DNA of 64,000 nt from Alphaproteobacteria bacterium (GTDB taxonomy: Bacteria > Pseudomonadota > Alphaproteobacteria > Micavibrionales > Micavibrionaceae): positions 1 through 64,000 of the forward strand of contig JABSQP010000010.1 in NCBI GenBank assembly GCA_013215815.1. Reading direction: 5' to 3'. How positions within the stretch are numbered: the first letter of the stretch is position 1; each line of letters opens with the position of its first letter. This document shows, one piece after another, positions 1 through 9,718 of this stretch. The translations under genes were made by a program, and so were the position numbers. The notes beneath the pieces were generated by a model. It worked only from the letters and a program-made list of their open reading frames with translations. It ran no database searches and was not told the origin of the DNA.

Positions 1-855
1 CATCTTACCATTAACGTTAATGGAACCAGAAATTTTAGCATGAGATCCGCCTAAAATAACTTTACCGCCCACTTTTGTCATGGAGTGCGCTTCGATAATA
101 CCTGTATTTTCAACCAAGGAATCAACAATTCGACGCGCACGAGAGGCCGTTAGCGCAATCGTCCCACCTTCAGCAGATATGCGACCGGTATTTCTAACTA
201 GTTTTTTTGCTTGTTCATCTGTTAGAGCCACTTGTAATAACCCATCACCTACCATATCAAGCGTAAAGGTATCTGCCGCAGCTAATTGTATTTTACCAAG
301 TTTGGCAGCAATAACGCCATGATTTTCAACATGGGGTGCAACCAAGTTCACTAGGCCCGCGTCCTTAACTGAAATGGCGCCATGATTAATAATCGACGCG
401 TCTAATTTTCCAGCTTTGTTGAAATTAAGCTTCCCCGCCATAAAACCATTATTATCAATATCCGCTGTCGTTGCTGTGAGGGCTCCAACATCCACTTGGG
501 AAGATGCGCCAAACACAATTCCATTGGGATTGATCAGCATTACATGGCCGTTAGCGGTCAACCTACCATTAATTTTTGAAGCTTTTGTATCACGAATACG
601 ATTGAGCGCTATGGCATTTGGTGATGGCTGGTAAAACTGAACATGCTCTTGCGCGCCAATATCAAAGCTTCGCCAGTCTAAAATGGCTTTATTACTTTGC
701 TGATAAATATCTGTCTTGGTTCCATTCCGACTGATATTTGCCGATCCGCCCACAACAAGACCACCCTCAGGGCTAGCCATTACTTTATGTGTTGGCGTAC
801 ATAAAGCAATGATAGCAGCTGTTGTCATTAGTAGCGTTTTTAATTCGCTAGCCAT
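1..855 (-). CDS. TpsA/FhaB-like exoprotein, N-terminal part (filamentous haemagglutinin TPS domain), truncated by window edge
   Basis: Manual minus-strand translation from ATG at 855 is open for 285 codons to base 1: MASELKTLLMTTAAIIALCTPTHKVMASPEGGLVVGGSANISRNGTKTDIYQQ...HVMLINPNGIVFGASSQVDVGALTATT. It has the typical NPNG(I/V)xFG TPS motif. It is missing from the ORF track because it runs off the edge. Confidence 0.9.
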   Translation of the reverse strand, partial: MASELKTLLMTTAAIIALCTPTHKVMASPEGGLVVGGSANISRNGTKTDIYQQSNKAILDWRSFDIGAQEHVQFYQPSPNAIALNRIRDTKASKINGRLTANGHVMLINPNGIVFGASSQVDVGALTATTADIDNNGFMAGKLNFNKAGKLDASIINHGAISVKDAGLVNLVAPHVENHGVIAAKLGKIQLAAADTFTLDMVGDGLLQVALTDEQAKKLVRNTGRISAEGGTIALTASRARRIVDSLVENTGIIEAHSMTKVGGKVILGGSHAKISGSINVNGKM

Positions 856-1047
856 ATTAAAATCATAAGAGATTAATATTAAAAAATACTAAAGCGCAGA
901 AAAATATCTTCGTATGTAAATTAAATAATATTTTTAAATAGTTTCAAAGGCATAAGATCTTATTTTATATAAGTAAAACATTATCAATGTTAGGTTAAAT
1001 AAATAAATTAATAATATAAAATTGTCTTATTTTATGCCATTAATTAC

Positions 1048-2814
1048 TTGGTAAGTTTATCTTTAATCACTTTTTATAACTCAAGTAAAACTTTGAAAAA
1101 GCGACAAATCACCTTTTTTTTAAGCATATTTTTGAACATATGGCTTTTTCTAGCGCCATTTGGGGTTTCGTACGCCCAAACACCTCAATTGCCTGGCTCT
1201 GCTGATCCATCCCGACTTCAGGAAAGATTGCTGATCCCACAAATCAATAAAAAACAAAATATTATTGAACCTAAAGAAATAATTATTGCTGATGATATTC
1301 CACAAAATAGCGAAGGATTCATTTTAAAAGGGATTACACTTGAAGGTGTTACAGCTTTTGAAGAAAATCATTTTGATAGCTTAATCGCAGAATATATTGG
1401 GCTTACAATTGATATTGATGGACTTGAACATTTATCATCAAGAATAACACAAATTTACCGTAGTGCGGGCTATTTTCTATGTAAGGCAATAATTCCACAG
1501 CAAGAGGTTGTGAATGGCATTGTTATTATTAAAGTAATTGAAGGTCAAGTTGGTAAAGTAATATTAGAAGATAATAATGAGCTTTTACAAAAAGATCACC
1601 TAAACATCGTCCATAAAACTATTCATAAAATTGAAAAACTAACTCTTTTACATGGCCCAACATTAGAACGATATGTTTTGCTGCTCAATGACCACATTGG
1701 TGTCACTATACAAAATATTCTGCAAGCCCCTCAAACAACTAGCCAAGTTGGGAATGTTGATATCATATTACGTGTTCTACCTAATCCCAAACAAAATTTC
1801 TTTTTAGCTTATAATAATCATGGTTCACGCTTTATTGGGCCGCACCAAATCACAACTACATATCAAAATACTAGATTATTGAATAGTTTTGATCGCTTGA
1901 TTGCCCAAGCAACAACCACGATTCCAATGAATGAATTACAATTTGCTTCATTAAGTTATGCGTTACCTTTAAATGAAGAAGGCTTAACAGCAACATTAAC
2001 TTCAAGTTATTCTAATTCTGAGCCAGGATTATCTTTGCGTAATTTAAATGTTGAAGGTGATAGTACAGCTTTTAATGCATCTCTCACATACCCTTTAATG
2101 AGATCACGTAAAGCTAGCCTTACTGTAGGCTCCTCGTTTGAAATTCTAAATAGCGCAACTGAATTTTTAGATGAAGAATTAATTGATGATAAAGTTCGAG
2201 AATTATCACTCTTTGCTAGCTATAATACAAAAGATAAATGGGGCGGCGTTACCGATGCAAGTATATCACTTTCAAAGGGTTTAAATATATTTGGAGCAAC
2301 TGAAACAGGATACAACAAAACCTCTCGTAGTGAAGGTCGTAGTGACTTTGTAAAAAGTGAGTTTAATGCCTTACGCCAACAAAATTTAGGTAAAGGGCTA
2401 CAGATAATTAACTCTGTTTCGGCACAATATGCGCCACACCCACTTTTATCCTCTAAAGAGTTTGGTTATGGAGGAACAAGCTATGGCCGCGCTTATGATC
2501 CTTCAGAAATAACAGGAGATCAAGGTATATCTGCTGCTGTTGAAATACTTTATAAGGATATTGAAACAATCTCTGACTTAACATTAAACTTTATTCCTTT
2601 TGTTTATTACGATATTGGTAAAATTTGGAATGAGGATAGTGGATCAAAACCTATCTCAGCGGCGTCTGCTGGATTGGGTACATATTATAATTTCAACAGT
2701 TTGATTAATGGCAGATTACAATTTGCTTACCCTCTAACGAAGCCTGCCTCAAACCCCATTATGAATGGCGATAATAGCCCCCGTATTCTCTTTAGCCTTA
2801 ATACTAGTTTTTAA
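1048..2814 (+). CDS. TpsB / ShlB-FhaC family outer-membrane transporter (POTRA plus beta-barrel)
   Basis: Signal peptide, POTRA-like region (GFILKGITLEGVTAFEENHF), ShlB-like barrel ending in aromatic F; divergent from the TpsA gene. Apparent TTG start. Confidence 0.88.
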   Translation: MVSLSLITFYNSSKTLKKRQITFFLSIFLNIWLFLAPFGVSYAQTPQLPGSADPSRLQERLLIPQINKKQNIIEPKEIIIADDIPQNSEGFILKGITLEGVTAFEENHFDSLIAEYIGLTIDIDGLEHLSSRITQIYRSAGYFLCKAIIPQQEVVNGIVIIKVIEGQVGKVILEDNNELLQKDHLNIVHKTIHKIEKLTLLHGPTLERYVLLLNDHIGVTIQNILQAPQTTSQVGNVDIILRVLPNPKQNFFLAYNNHGSRFIGPHQITTTYQNTRLLNSFDRLIAQATTTIPMNELQFASLSYALPLNEEGLTATLTSSYSNSEPGLSLRNLNVEGDSTAFNASLTYPLMRSRKASLTVGSSFEILNSATEFLDEELIDDKVRELSLFASYNTKDKWGGVTDASISLSKGLNIFGATETGYNKTSRSEGRSDFVKSEFNALRQQNLGKGLQIINSVSAQYAPHPLLSSKEFGYGGTSYGRAYDPSEITGDQGISAAVEILYKDIETISDLTLNFIPFVYYDIGKIWNEDSGSKPISAASAGLGTYYNFNSLINGRLQFAYPLTKPASNPIMNGDNSPRILFSLNTSF

Positions 2815-3003
2815 CAAAATCATTAAATTTTCCATTTTTTCGTCTTTATATTAAGTATCGCATATGTAGTATATTTAAGCTGATTTAATAATGAATGGTT
2901 AAATAAATTAATTTTTACTCCACGCTTGGCCACATAAGCTAATGTATCTGTTAAGCCTACAGACCCGATTATTGATGCGTTAATCCAAGGACTAACACAA
3001 TAA

Positions 3004-3279
3004 TTGCACCAAGCTAACTCTGCGATAATTACTCTTGAAACACCTTTCAAAACCGCTAAAGCCAAAAACGGCGCAATCATTCTCAACGGCGATGCTCGTA
3101 AAAGTAAAGATCCACTTGACTTACTGATCGATCAATTGAAAAGTATAGTGATAGTTATTACATGGCGTAATGAACATTTTGCTGGAACCACATTGAAAGA
3201 CATTGGTTCCCGTGGTCCACATGGAGAGAATTACGTCAATCGATGCATTCAGGAAAGCTTCAAATTCCTGAGCCAATAA
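3004..3279 (+). pseudogene. Possible remnant of the C-terminal tail of a serine site-specific recombinase
   Basis: IITLETPFKTAKAKNGAIILNGDARKSKDPLDLLIDQLK..ITWRNEHFAGTTLKDIGSRGPHGENYVNRCIQESFKFLS resembles the 'polar strand / W...L..G....eIA..eg....yVsR.L.LaFL' tail of recombinases. No catalytic domain upstream. Confidence 0.45.
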
Positions 3280-3484
3280 TCCCCTTTATTTTCGCTATTA
3301 CTATATGTTTAACAGGGAATAACATGACGACCTTATGCAATTTTTACGGTTGAGAGAAATGGACGTTTATTAATGATTTTCGGGATTCTCAGTAAATGGT
3401 TGTGCAAAGTGAATTTGCTTAATCGCCACTGTAGCAGGGCATAGCGCGTTAAATTCTCTGATATAGGTAAAAGAGTAGACTAAA

Positions 3485-3575
3485 TGGCGGACACGGAGGG
3501 ATTCGAACCCTCGATACGGGGTTACCGTATACACACTTTCCAGGCGTGCGCCTTCGACCGCTCGGCCACGTGTCC
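3485..3575 (-). tRNA. tRNA-Ser(GGA), CCA encoded
   Basis: Reverse complement GGACACGTGGCCGAGCGGTCGAAGGCGCACGCCTGGAAAGTGTG...GGTTCGAATCCCTCCGTGTCCGCCA: 7-bp acceptor stem, long variable arm, anticodon GGA, TTCGAATC T-loop. Confidence 0.95.
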
Positions 3576-3705
3576 ACAAAGAATGGGGGCACCATACGCA
3601 AAACCCCTGACCTAATCAAGATTTTAAAAAGAAACTGCCAAAGGCCTTGGCAAAGCAACTATTTCAGGCGTAAAATATTCATAGAACAACACAAAAGGAA
3701 CTCTC

Positions 3706-4155
3706 ATGAATAATAACGGCGCAGCTCATACTCTTCTGGCTATCCTTTCTATTCCTTTTATTTTAGCCGTTTCACACGATGTTTACCTAAACTTCTTCTC
3801 ATCACCTGAAAAAATTGAAGAGGTTAAGAGCTTAAACATTGATCCTAACAAATTTCAAATGACACCTTTAGGATGGGTATGGATACAATATAGTCAAATA
3901 ACACATGACATGGTTAGAGATTCCGTATCACCTGAGATTTGGAAAAACAAAATTGTTCCTGTTTTGAAATCCAAAACAATTGTTGTTAGCGCTGTCCCAC
4001 TTGGTGTTGGTATTGTTTATACGTTCTTTGCATGGCTCTTGGGTATTTGGCCATTCGCCCACCTGCAAAGGTTTAAACGTTTGACAGGAAAAAAAGACGC
4101 GCCCTCTGTATACGCGACAGATAAGGCCAAAAAGGCGACATACGGGCGCAAATAA
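3706..4155 (+). CDS. Hypothetical small membrane protein (two predicted TM segments)
   Basis: 149-aa ORF with hydrophobic stretches near N-terminus and centre; aaggaactctc upstream. Confidence 0.7.
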   Translation: MNNNGAAHTLLAILSIPFILAVSHDVYLNFFSSPEKIEEVKSLNIDPNKFQMTPLGWVWIQYSQITHDMVRDSVSPEIWKNKIVPVLKSKTIVVSAVPLGVGIVYTFFAWLLGIWPFAHLQRFKRLTGKKDAPSVYATDKAKKATYGRK

Positions 4156-4893
4156 CTATATCAAACTGTTCAAAGTTTCGTGTAATACATTCAGCTCTTC
4201 CGGTGCGGACAAGCGATGATCCGCTTCATCAAGCAAGATAACCTGAACATCATCGGAAGTTAGCTGTTGAGAGATCTTGTCAGCTGTTTCCCAGTGAACA
4301 TCCGTATCTTTCTTGCCCTGAATAAGGCGTACGGGACAAGAAACTTTAATTGCTTTATCAAGCAAACATTGTTCTCGTCCATCATCAATCAATTTTTTTG
4401 TGATAACGTACGGTTCGTCCGAATAGTCGTTATCAAGAGCAAAGAAACCCTTTTCGTTTAATTCCCCTTTTTGCGCCTCGGTCATTTTTTTCTCCATGAT
4501 TTTTGTAAAATCTGGAGCCGCAGCAAGGCCAATAATAGCATGTACGCGTTCTGGACGCTTCAGTGCCAATAACAAGGATATCCAGCCTCCCATAGATGAG
4601 CCAACCAAAATAATAGGGCCATCTGTTACAGAATCAAAGATACGAAGAGCGTCATCAGCCCAATCACTAATACACCCTTCTTCAAAATTACCTTCTGATA
4701 TTCCATGTCCACTATAATCAAAGCGAATAAAGGAATTACCGTTTTCTAGACACTTACTTTCTAGAAACGTTGCCTTAGTTCCCTCCATATCCGATCTAAA
4801 ACCGCCGAGAAACATAACCGTTGGGGATTTTTCACCTTCAGAATCAATATAAGCAAGCGCAGGTTTTTCTTCTTGTTTTAAGTATTTAACCAT
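4156..4893 (-). CDS. Alpha/beta hydrolase
   Basis: GGFRSDMEG, nucleophile elbow GSSMGGW, conserved FDYSGHG, C-terminal DEADHRL. Confidence 0.88.
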   Translation of the reverse strand: MVKYLKQEEKPALAYIDSEGEKSPTVMFLGGFRSDMEGTKATFLESKCLENGNSFIRFDYSGHGISEGNFEEGCISDWADDALRIFDSVTDGPIILVGSSMGGWISLLLALKRPERVHAIIGLAAAPDFTKIMEKKMTEAQKGELNEKGFFALDNDYSDEPYVITKKLIDDGREQCLLDKAIKVSCPVRLIQGKKDTDVHWETADKISQQLTSDDVQVILLDEADHRLSAPEELNVLHETLNSLI

Positions 4894-4945
4894 AACACGC
4901 CCCTTTTTATTTCTGTTTTGATGTAAATATGATAAAGCTTACCGA

Positions 4946-6214
4946 TTGAAAAATATTGATATAATCATGTCACAAGTAAAGCAACACAAACAAGAACAAA
5001 CGAGCTTGGCAGCATCAGCAACAAGCAACCCTCCAAGCACGCCTGTCGTTATGCAAATAATACCTGAACTGGGTCCGGGTGGCGCAGAACAGGGGTGCAT
5101 TGACGTCGCAGCAGAGCTTGTACGCTCTGGGACAAGAGCTTTAGTTGTTTCACACGGCGGCACACGCGTACATGAGCTTGCACGAAGCGGCGCGACTCAC
5201 ATTAACCTACCTGTTCACAGTAAAAATCCGATAACTATTTGGAAAAACATTAACAAGATACGAAAAATAATCAGGGAATATAATGTTGATATTGTGCATG
5301 TACGTAGCCGCGCTCCAGCATGGTCTGCCTATCATGCCTGCAAAAAAACAAATGCCCGATACATGACGACATGTCATGCGCCTTATAATATAAGTGGAAA
5401 AGCGAAACGCTTTTATAATTCAATTATGGCGAAGGGTGATCGAGTCATTGCGATCTCTAACCATGTCGCTAACTATCTTTTACAAAACTATAAAATTGAT
5501 CAACGAAACATTCGGCTTATTCACCGTGGTATTGGTCTTGAAAAATTCCACCCAACGCGCGTGACACCTGCTCAACTAATCAAAATATCTGATGAATGGC
5601 GCTTGCCTGAAGGGGCAAACATTATATTGCTTCCGGGTCGTATAACACGCTGGAAAGGTCATCATGTACTGATTGATGCAATGCAAAAAATTAGTAACAA
5701 AGATGTCTTTTGTGTCCTTTTGGGATCTGATCAGGGGCGCAAAGAATATAGGCAAGAACTTGAACAGGCTATTGAAGAAAAAAATCTAGGAGGACGTATC
5801 CGTATTGTTGATCACTGCACTGATATGCCTGCTGCATACATGCTTTCAACAATTGTAGTAAGTGCCTCAACAGATCCTGAAGGTTTTGGGCGGATCCCTA
5901 TTGAAGCGCAGGCGATGGGACGCCCTATCATAGCGACTGATCATGGCGGTGCACAGGAAACCGTTATTCGAAATGAAACCGGATGGTTAGTAAAGCCGGG
6001 AGATTCTAACGATCTTGCGAATGCAATCGAAGAAGCATTGCGCCTCAATGATAATCAACGCTCTATATTAGCAACACGAGCCATGGCTCATATTGCTCAG
6101 AACTTTACGAGAGAAAAAATGGTTGATGAAACATTGAATGTTTACGCAGAGCTTTTACAAGAAAAGTATAACCTTTCCCAGATAGCCCCACCCATTGAAA
6201 AAGCGGCAGAGTAA
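4946..6214 (+). CDS. Glycosyltransferase family 4 (group 1); start may be ATG at 4967
   Basis: VMQIIPELGPGGAEQGCIDVA..., GLEKFHPTRV, LPGRITRWKGHHVLIDA, STDPEGFGRIPIEAQAMGRPIIATDHGGAQE. Confidence 0.9.
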   Translation: MKNIDIIMSQVKQHKQEQTSLAASATSNPPSTPVVMQIIPELGPGGAEQGCIDVAAELVRSGTRALVVSHGGTRVHELARSGATHINLPVHSKNPITIWKNINKIRKIIREYNVDIVHVRSRAPAWSAYHACKKTNARYMTTCHAPYNISGKAKRFYNSIMAKGDRVIAISNHVANYLLQNYKIDQRNIRLIHRGIGLEKFHPTRVTPAQLIKISDEWRLPEGANIILLPGRITRWKGHHVLIDAMQKISNKDVFCVLLGSDQGRKEYRQELEQAIEEKNLGGRIRIVDHCTDMPAAYMLSTIVVSASTDPEGFGRIPIEAQAMGRPIIATDHGGAQETVIRNETGWLVKPGDSNDLANAIEEALRLNDNQRSILATRAMAHIAQNFTREKMVDETLNVYAELLQEKYNLSQIAPPIEKAAE

Positions 6215-6216
6215 GT

Positions 6217-7143
6217 TTGAGCGATAAAGAAAAAATCCTTGTTATCAAGCTTGGCGCCCTTGGTGATTTCATACAAGCACTAGGTCCAATGGCCTCAATA
6301 CGAAATCATCATCCTGATGCACACATCACATTGTTGACAACAAAACCATTTGAAAAGTTAGCACAAGACTGTGGGTATTTTGATGCCGTATGGCTTGATG
6401 AGCGTCCTAAACTCTACCAAATTAAGACGCTTGTTGGTTTTAGAAAAAAGTTAAATTCTGAAAAATTTTCTCGTGTTTACGATCTTCAGAACAATGATCG
6501 TACTGGGTTTTATTTTAAGCTTTTGAAACCTAAGCCTGAATGGGTCGGCATTGCGCGCGGCGCCTCTCACCGAAACAAGTCGAAAGAACGTACAAAAGGG
6601 CAGGCTTTTGATGGTCATGTTATGACGCTTGGTTTAGCAGGTATTAACAACATCAAAATAGATCCTCTCCTATGGATGAAAGCTAATACCGCAGAACTTG
6701 GGTTAAAAGACAAATACGCACTTCTCATACCTGGAAGCGCGCCGCAACACCCTTATAAACGTTGGCCTGCCGATAAGTACGCTCAGATCGCACAAAGACT
6801 TGCAAACACAAACATCCAGCCTGTTTTAATCGGAACTGAAGCCGAAAGTGATATTACAGAGGAAATACACAAACAATGTCCTGAAGCGTTAAATTTAACA
6901 GGTAAAACATCTCTTAATCACATAGCTGCTATAGCCAGAAGCGCAGTTTGCGCTCTAGGCAATGACACAGGACCAATGCATATTATTGCACCTACAGGGT
7001 GCGCAAGTGTCATCCTCTTTTCTAAACACTCCAATACCGTCAGACATGCGCCAAAAGGCAACCGTGTCAAAACACTGCAGGTTGATGATTTAAGTGAAAT
7101 GAGTGTCGAAATGGTCGATATGGCGATTGCCGAGTATATATAA
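6217..7143 (+). CDS. Glycosyltransferase family 9 (heptosyltransferase-like)
   Basis: ILVIKLGALGDFIQALGPMASIRNHHPDAHITLLTT..., LIPGSAPQHPYKRWPADKYAQIA, ALGNDTGPMHIIAPTGC. Confidence 0.9.
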   Translation: MSDKEKILVIKLGALGDFIQALGPMASIRNHHPDAHITLLTTKPFEKLAQDCGYFDAVWLDERPKLYQIKTLVGFRKKLNSEKFSRVYDLQNNDRTGFYFKLLKPKPEWVGIARGASHRNKSKERTKGQAFDGHVMTLGLAGINNIKIDPLLWMKANTAELGLKDKYALLIPGSAPQHPYKRWPADKYAQIAQRLANTNIQPVLIGTEAESDITEEIHKQCPEALNLTGKTSLNHIAAIARSAVCALGNDTGPMHIIAPTGCASVILFSKHSNTVRHAPKGNRVKTLQVDDLSEMSVEMVDMAIAEYI

Positions 7144-7238
7144 CCTCATCTCGCTATGAATAAAGCAAAAACATCCTTTGATCCTGCTTCCAAGCATGTT
7201 TAAAATGCTCTTGAATATAACTTCAGGGTATAATTGTT

Positions 7239-7886
7239 ATGGATCAAACAGGATTACAAAGACGCGGCCTCATGTACGTACTTTCCTCGCCTTCTGGAGC
7301 AGGAAAAACAACGATTACAAGAGCCCTTCTCAAGAATAATGAGAACCTCATTATTTCTGTTTCTGCAACAACAAGACCAAGACGAGCAGGTGAAGTACAA
7401 GCCCAAGATTATTATTTTGTTGATATACCTGAATTCAACAACATGGTTGATAACGGTGAAATGTTAGAACATGCAAAAGTGTTCGGACATTATTACGGAA
7501 CACCTAAAGCGCCCGTTGAAGAAGCACTTAAAGCAGGAAAAGATGTTATATTTGATATCGACTGGCAAGGGACACAACAACTACGTGAAATGGCGCGTGA
7601 TGATCTTGTCACTGTTTTCATTCTCCCTCCATCTTCAAGAGAACTTGAACAACGCCTACGCAATCGTTCTAAAGATACACTCGAAACAGAAACACAAATT
7701 CGTGATCGCATGAGCAAAGCAAGCGATGAAATGACGCACTACTCTGAATATGATTATGTTCTTATTAATTCTGATATCGACAATGCTATAGAGCATGCAC
7801 AAATGATATTAGATGCGGAGCGCCTGAAAAGGCACAGAAATAAGGGCATGTCTGACTTTGTGCGCGGCCTTCAAGACGGTCTATAA
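7239..7886 (+). CDS. gmk: Guanylate kinase
   Basis: LSSPSGAGKTTITRALL, TTRPRRAGEVQAQDYYFVD, DVIFDIDWQGTQQL. Confidence 0.96.
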   Translation: MDQTGLQRRGLMYVLSSPSGAGKTTITRALLKNNENLIISVSATTRPRRAGEVQAQDYYFVDIPEFNNMVDNGEMLEHAKVFGHYYGTPKAPVEEALKAGKDVIFDIDWQGTQQLREMARDDLVTVFILPPSSRELEQRLRNRSKDTLETETQIRDRMSKASDEMTHYSEYDYVLINSDIDNAIEHAQMILDAERLKRHRNKGMSDFVRGLQDGL

Positions 7887-8729
7887 GCTTTTCTTTTCCG
7901 CTAGATTCACAAAATCGTTTACAGTTAAATTCTCAGCACGAAGCGTTTCTTTAATACCAATTTCTTCGAAAAACGGTTGATACTCTTTCATGCTTTGCCG
8001 GATCATTTTACGGCGTTTTCCAAAACCCGCCTCTGTAGCCTTCTCAACAGATTTAAACGAAGGTTTATTTGATAGGTTTTTTTTAGGATAAAAGCTCACA
8101 ACACTCGATGTCACTTTAGGTGGTGGAGAAAAAACACTTGGCGGTAAATCAAAAGCAATAGATGTATCACACAACCACTGAGATAATACTCCCAAGCGAC
8201 CATAATGTTTTTCACCAACTGGCGATGTAATACGTTGTGCTACCTCCTTTTGAAACATGAGGATCATGCGTTCAAATGTATTCTCGTCTTGATGAATTTG
8301 GGTTAACCATCCAACTAAAAGCGGCGTTGCAACGTTATAAGGCAGGTTTGCAACAATTGCTTTCGGCCCATCAGCTAATTCTAATATATTTGTGTTTAAC
8401 GCATCTGCATGAATAACTTCGAATTTCCCCTGTGACGCTTCTACTAAGGATTGTAGTGCTTTCACTGCACGTTTATCAAATTCAATAGCGACAACCTTCT
8501 TTGCGCCTGCATGAAGCAACGAGCGTGTTAAACCACCAGGTCCAGGACCGATTTCAAAAACAGTACATTCAGATACATCACCTGCCTGATGCGCGATTTT
8601 ATCTGTAATATTTCTATCAAGAAGAAAATTTTGACCAAGTTTCTTGGTCGCAACTAAATCATGCTCCTCAATAACCTCTCTCAACGGAGGAAGTTGATTA
8701 AGAGCATCGTGAATATCTAAATTAGGCAC
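7881..8729 (-). CDS. rsmA: 16S rRNA (adenine1518-N6/adenine1519-N6) dimethyltransferase
   Basis: KKLGQNFLLDRNI, EIGPGPGGLTRSLL, IVANLPYNVATPLL. Confidence 0.95.
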   Translation of the reverse strand: MPNLDIHDALNQLPPLREVIEEHDLVATKKLGQNFLLDRNITDKIAHQAGDVSECTVFEIGPGPGGLTRSLLHAGAKKVVAIEFDKRAVKALQSLVEASQGKFEVIHADALNTNILELADGPKAIVANLPYNVATPLLVGWLTQIHQDENTFERMILMFQKEVAQRITSPVGEKHYGRLGVLSQWLCDTSIAFDLPPSVFSPPPKVTSSVVSFYPKKNLSNKPSFKSVEKATEAGFGKRRKMIRQSMKEYQPFFEEIGIKETLRAENLTVNDFVNLAEKKSL

Positions 8730-8732
8730 GTT

Positions 8733-9668
8733 TTAATAACGCCTATCGATAAATGAAGCAGCGCGAATATCCGAAAGGTGACGTTGCTGCAAGCGATCAA
8801 GCCTCTCTAATCCAATTTGATTGAGAACAGTATCTTCATCGGGCAATGTTTCTGTTTTTGATGTTCGTGATTGTTTCATCATCATGACATGATAACCAGA
8901 AAGCCCGCGAATAGGACTGCTAATCTGCCCTTCATTAAGAGCCATTGTTTTTTCTTCCAATTCATCAGGTAGCTGACCCTTTTGAATCCAGCTCATACCG
9001 CCGTTTTTCTGCGCTCCAGGCGCTTTTGAGAACTGCGCAGCAACAACTTCAAAGGGGACGTTCTTACTTTTCATTTCTTGAATAATTTTTTCTGCCAATT
9101 GCTTTGTTTTTGCGTCTTCTTCAGCATCTTGAACAGGTAAAAATATTTCACCAACCAAGTATTCAGTCTGTCCAATATTCTCTTTCATACGCCCCATACG
9201 CGCATTCACATCAGCTTCGGTCACATCAATCTGTGGTCTAAGAATTTCACTAACAACTTTTGTCCAAGATATTTGTGATTTTATCTGAGCCATTAATGTT
9301 GATTTAGGAATACCCTGTTGTGCCAAAATGGATGCAAACTGCTCAGCAGAAAAGTTATTTTGCGCTGCAAGAGATTCGAAACCTTTTGATATTTCCTCTG
9401 GTGATACTGTTAAATTTTGATTTTTTGCTTCTTGTATTTTCAACTGCTCTTCGACAAGCGTATTAATAACCTGGGGCTCCATACGCTGCATATTCTCTTT
9501 TGTCGCACGAAGACCTGATGACGCAAGCATCAATTGCATTCTTGCATCAACATCAGACGATGAAATAGCATCATCATTAACAACAGCGACAATAGAAAAT
9601 GGTTCTTTCGCATGCACCGGCATTGCGGCAACTAACATCAAACTCAAAAAACAAATAATAAATCTCAT
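8733..9668 (-). CDS. surA: SurA-like periplasmic peptidylprolyl isomerase
   Basis: Signal peptide, VVNDDAISSSDVDARMQL (SurA N-domain), parvulin domain GGMSWIQKGQLPDELEEKTMALNEGQISSPIRGLSGYHVMMM; adjacent to rsmA. Confidence 0.85.
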   Translation of the reverse strand: MRFIICFLSLMLVAAMPVHAKEPFSIVAVVNDDAISSSDVDARMQLMLASSGLRATKENMQRMEPQVINTLVEEQLKIQEAKNQNLTVSPEEISKGFESLAAQNNFSAEQFASILAQQGIPKSTLMAQIKSQISWTKVVSEILRPQIDVTEADVNARMGRMKENIGQTEYLVGEIFLPVQDAEEDAKTKQLAEKIIQEMKSKNVPFEVVAAQFSKAPGAQKNGGMSWIQKGQLPDELEEKTMALNEGQISSPIRGLSGYHVMMMKQSRTSKTETLPDEDTVLNQIGLERLDRLQQRHLSDIRAASFIDRRY

Positions 9669-9718
9669 AGTTATATATCCTACGTAATTTTAACCATTTT
9701 ACGCTGTTATTATGGCTT

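Noticed and set aside
80-634. Plus-strand ORFs 80..322 and 416..634
   Set aside because: Antisense to the open minus-strand TpsA reading frame, which has clear domain motifs.
2823-3086. Minus-strand 87-aa ORF
   Set aside because: Overlaps the recombinase-like remnant antisense and has no recognisable domain or clear RBS.
3370-3658. Minus-strand ORFs 3370..3579 and 3449..3658
   Set aside because: They read through the tRNA-Ser gene; the translation contains tRNA-derived sequence (GYRGFESL/VSRVRIPPCPP) typical of spurious ORFs.
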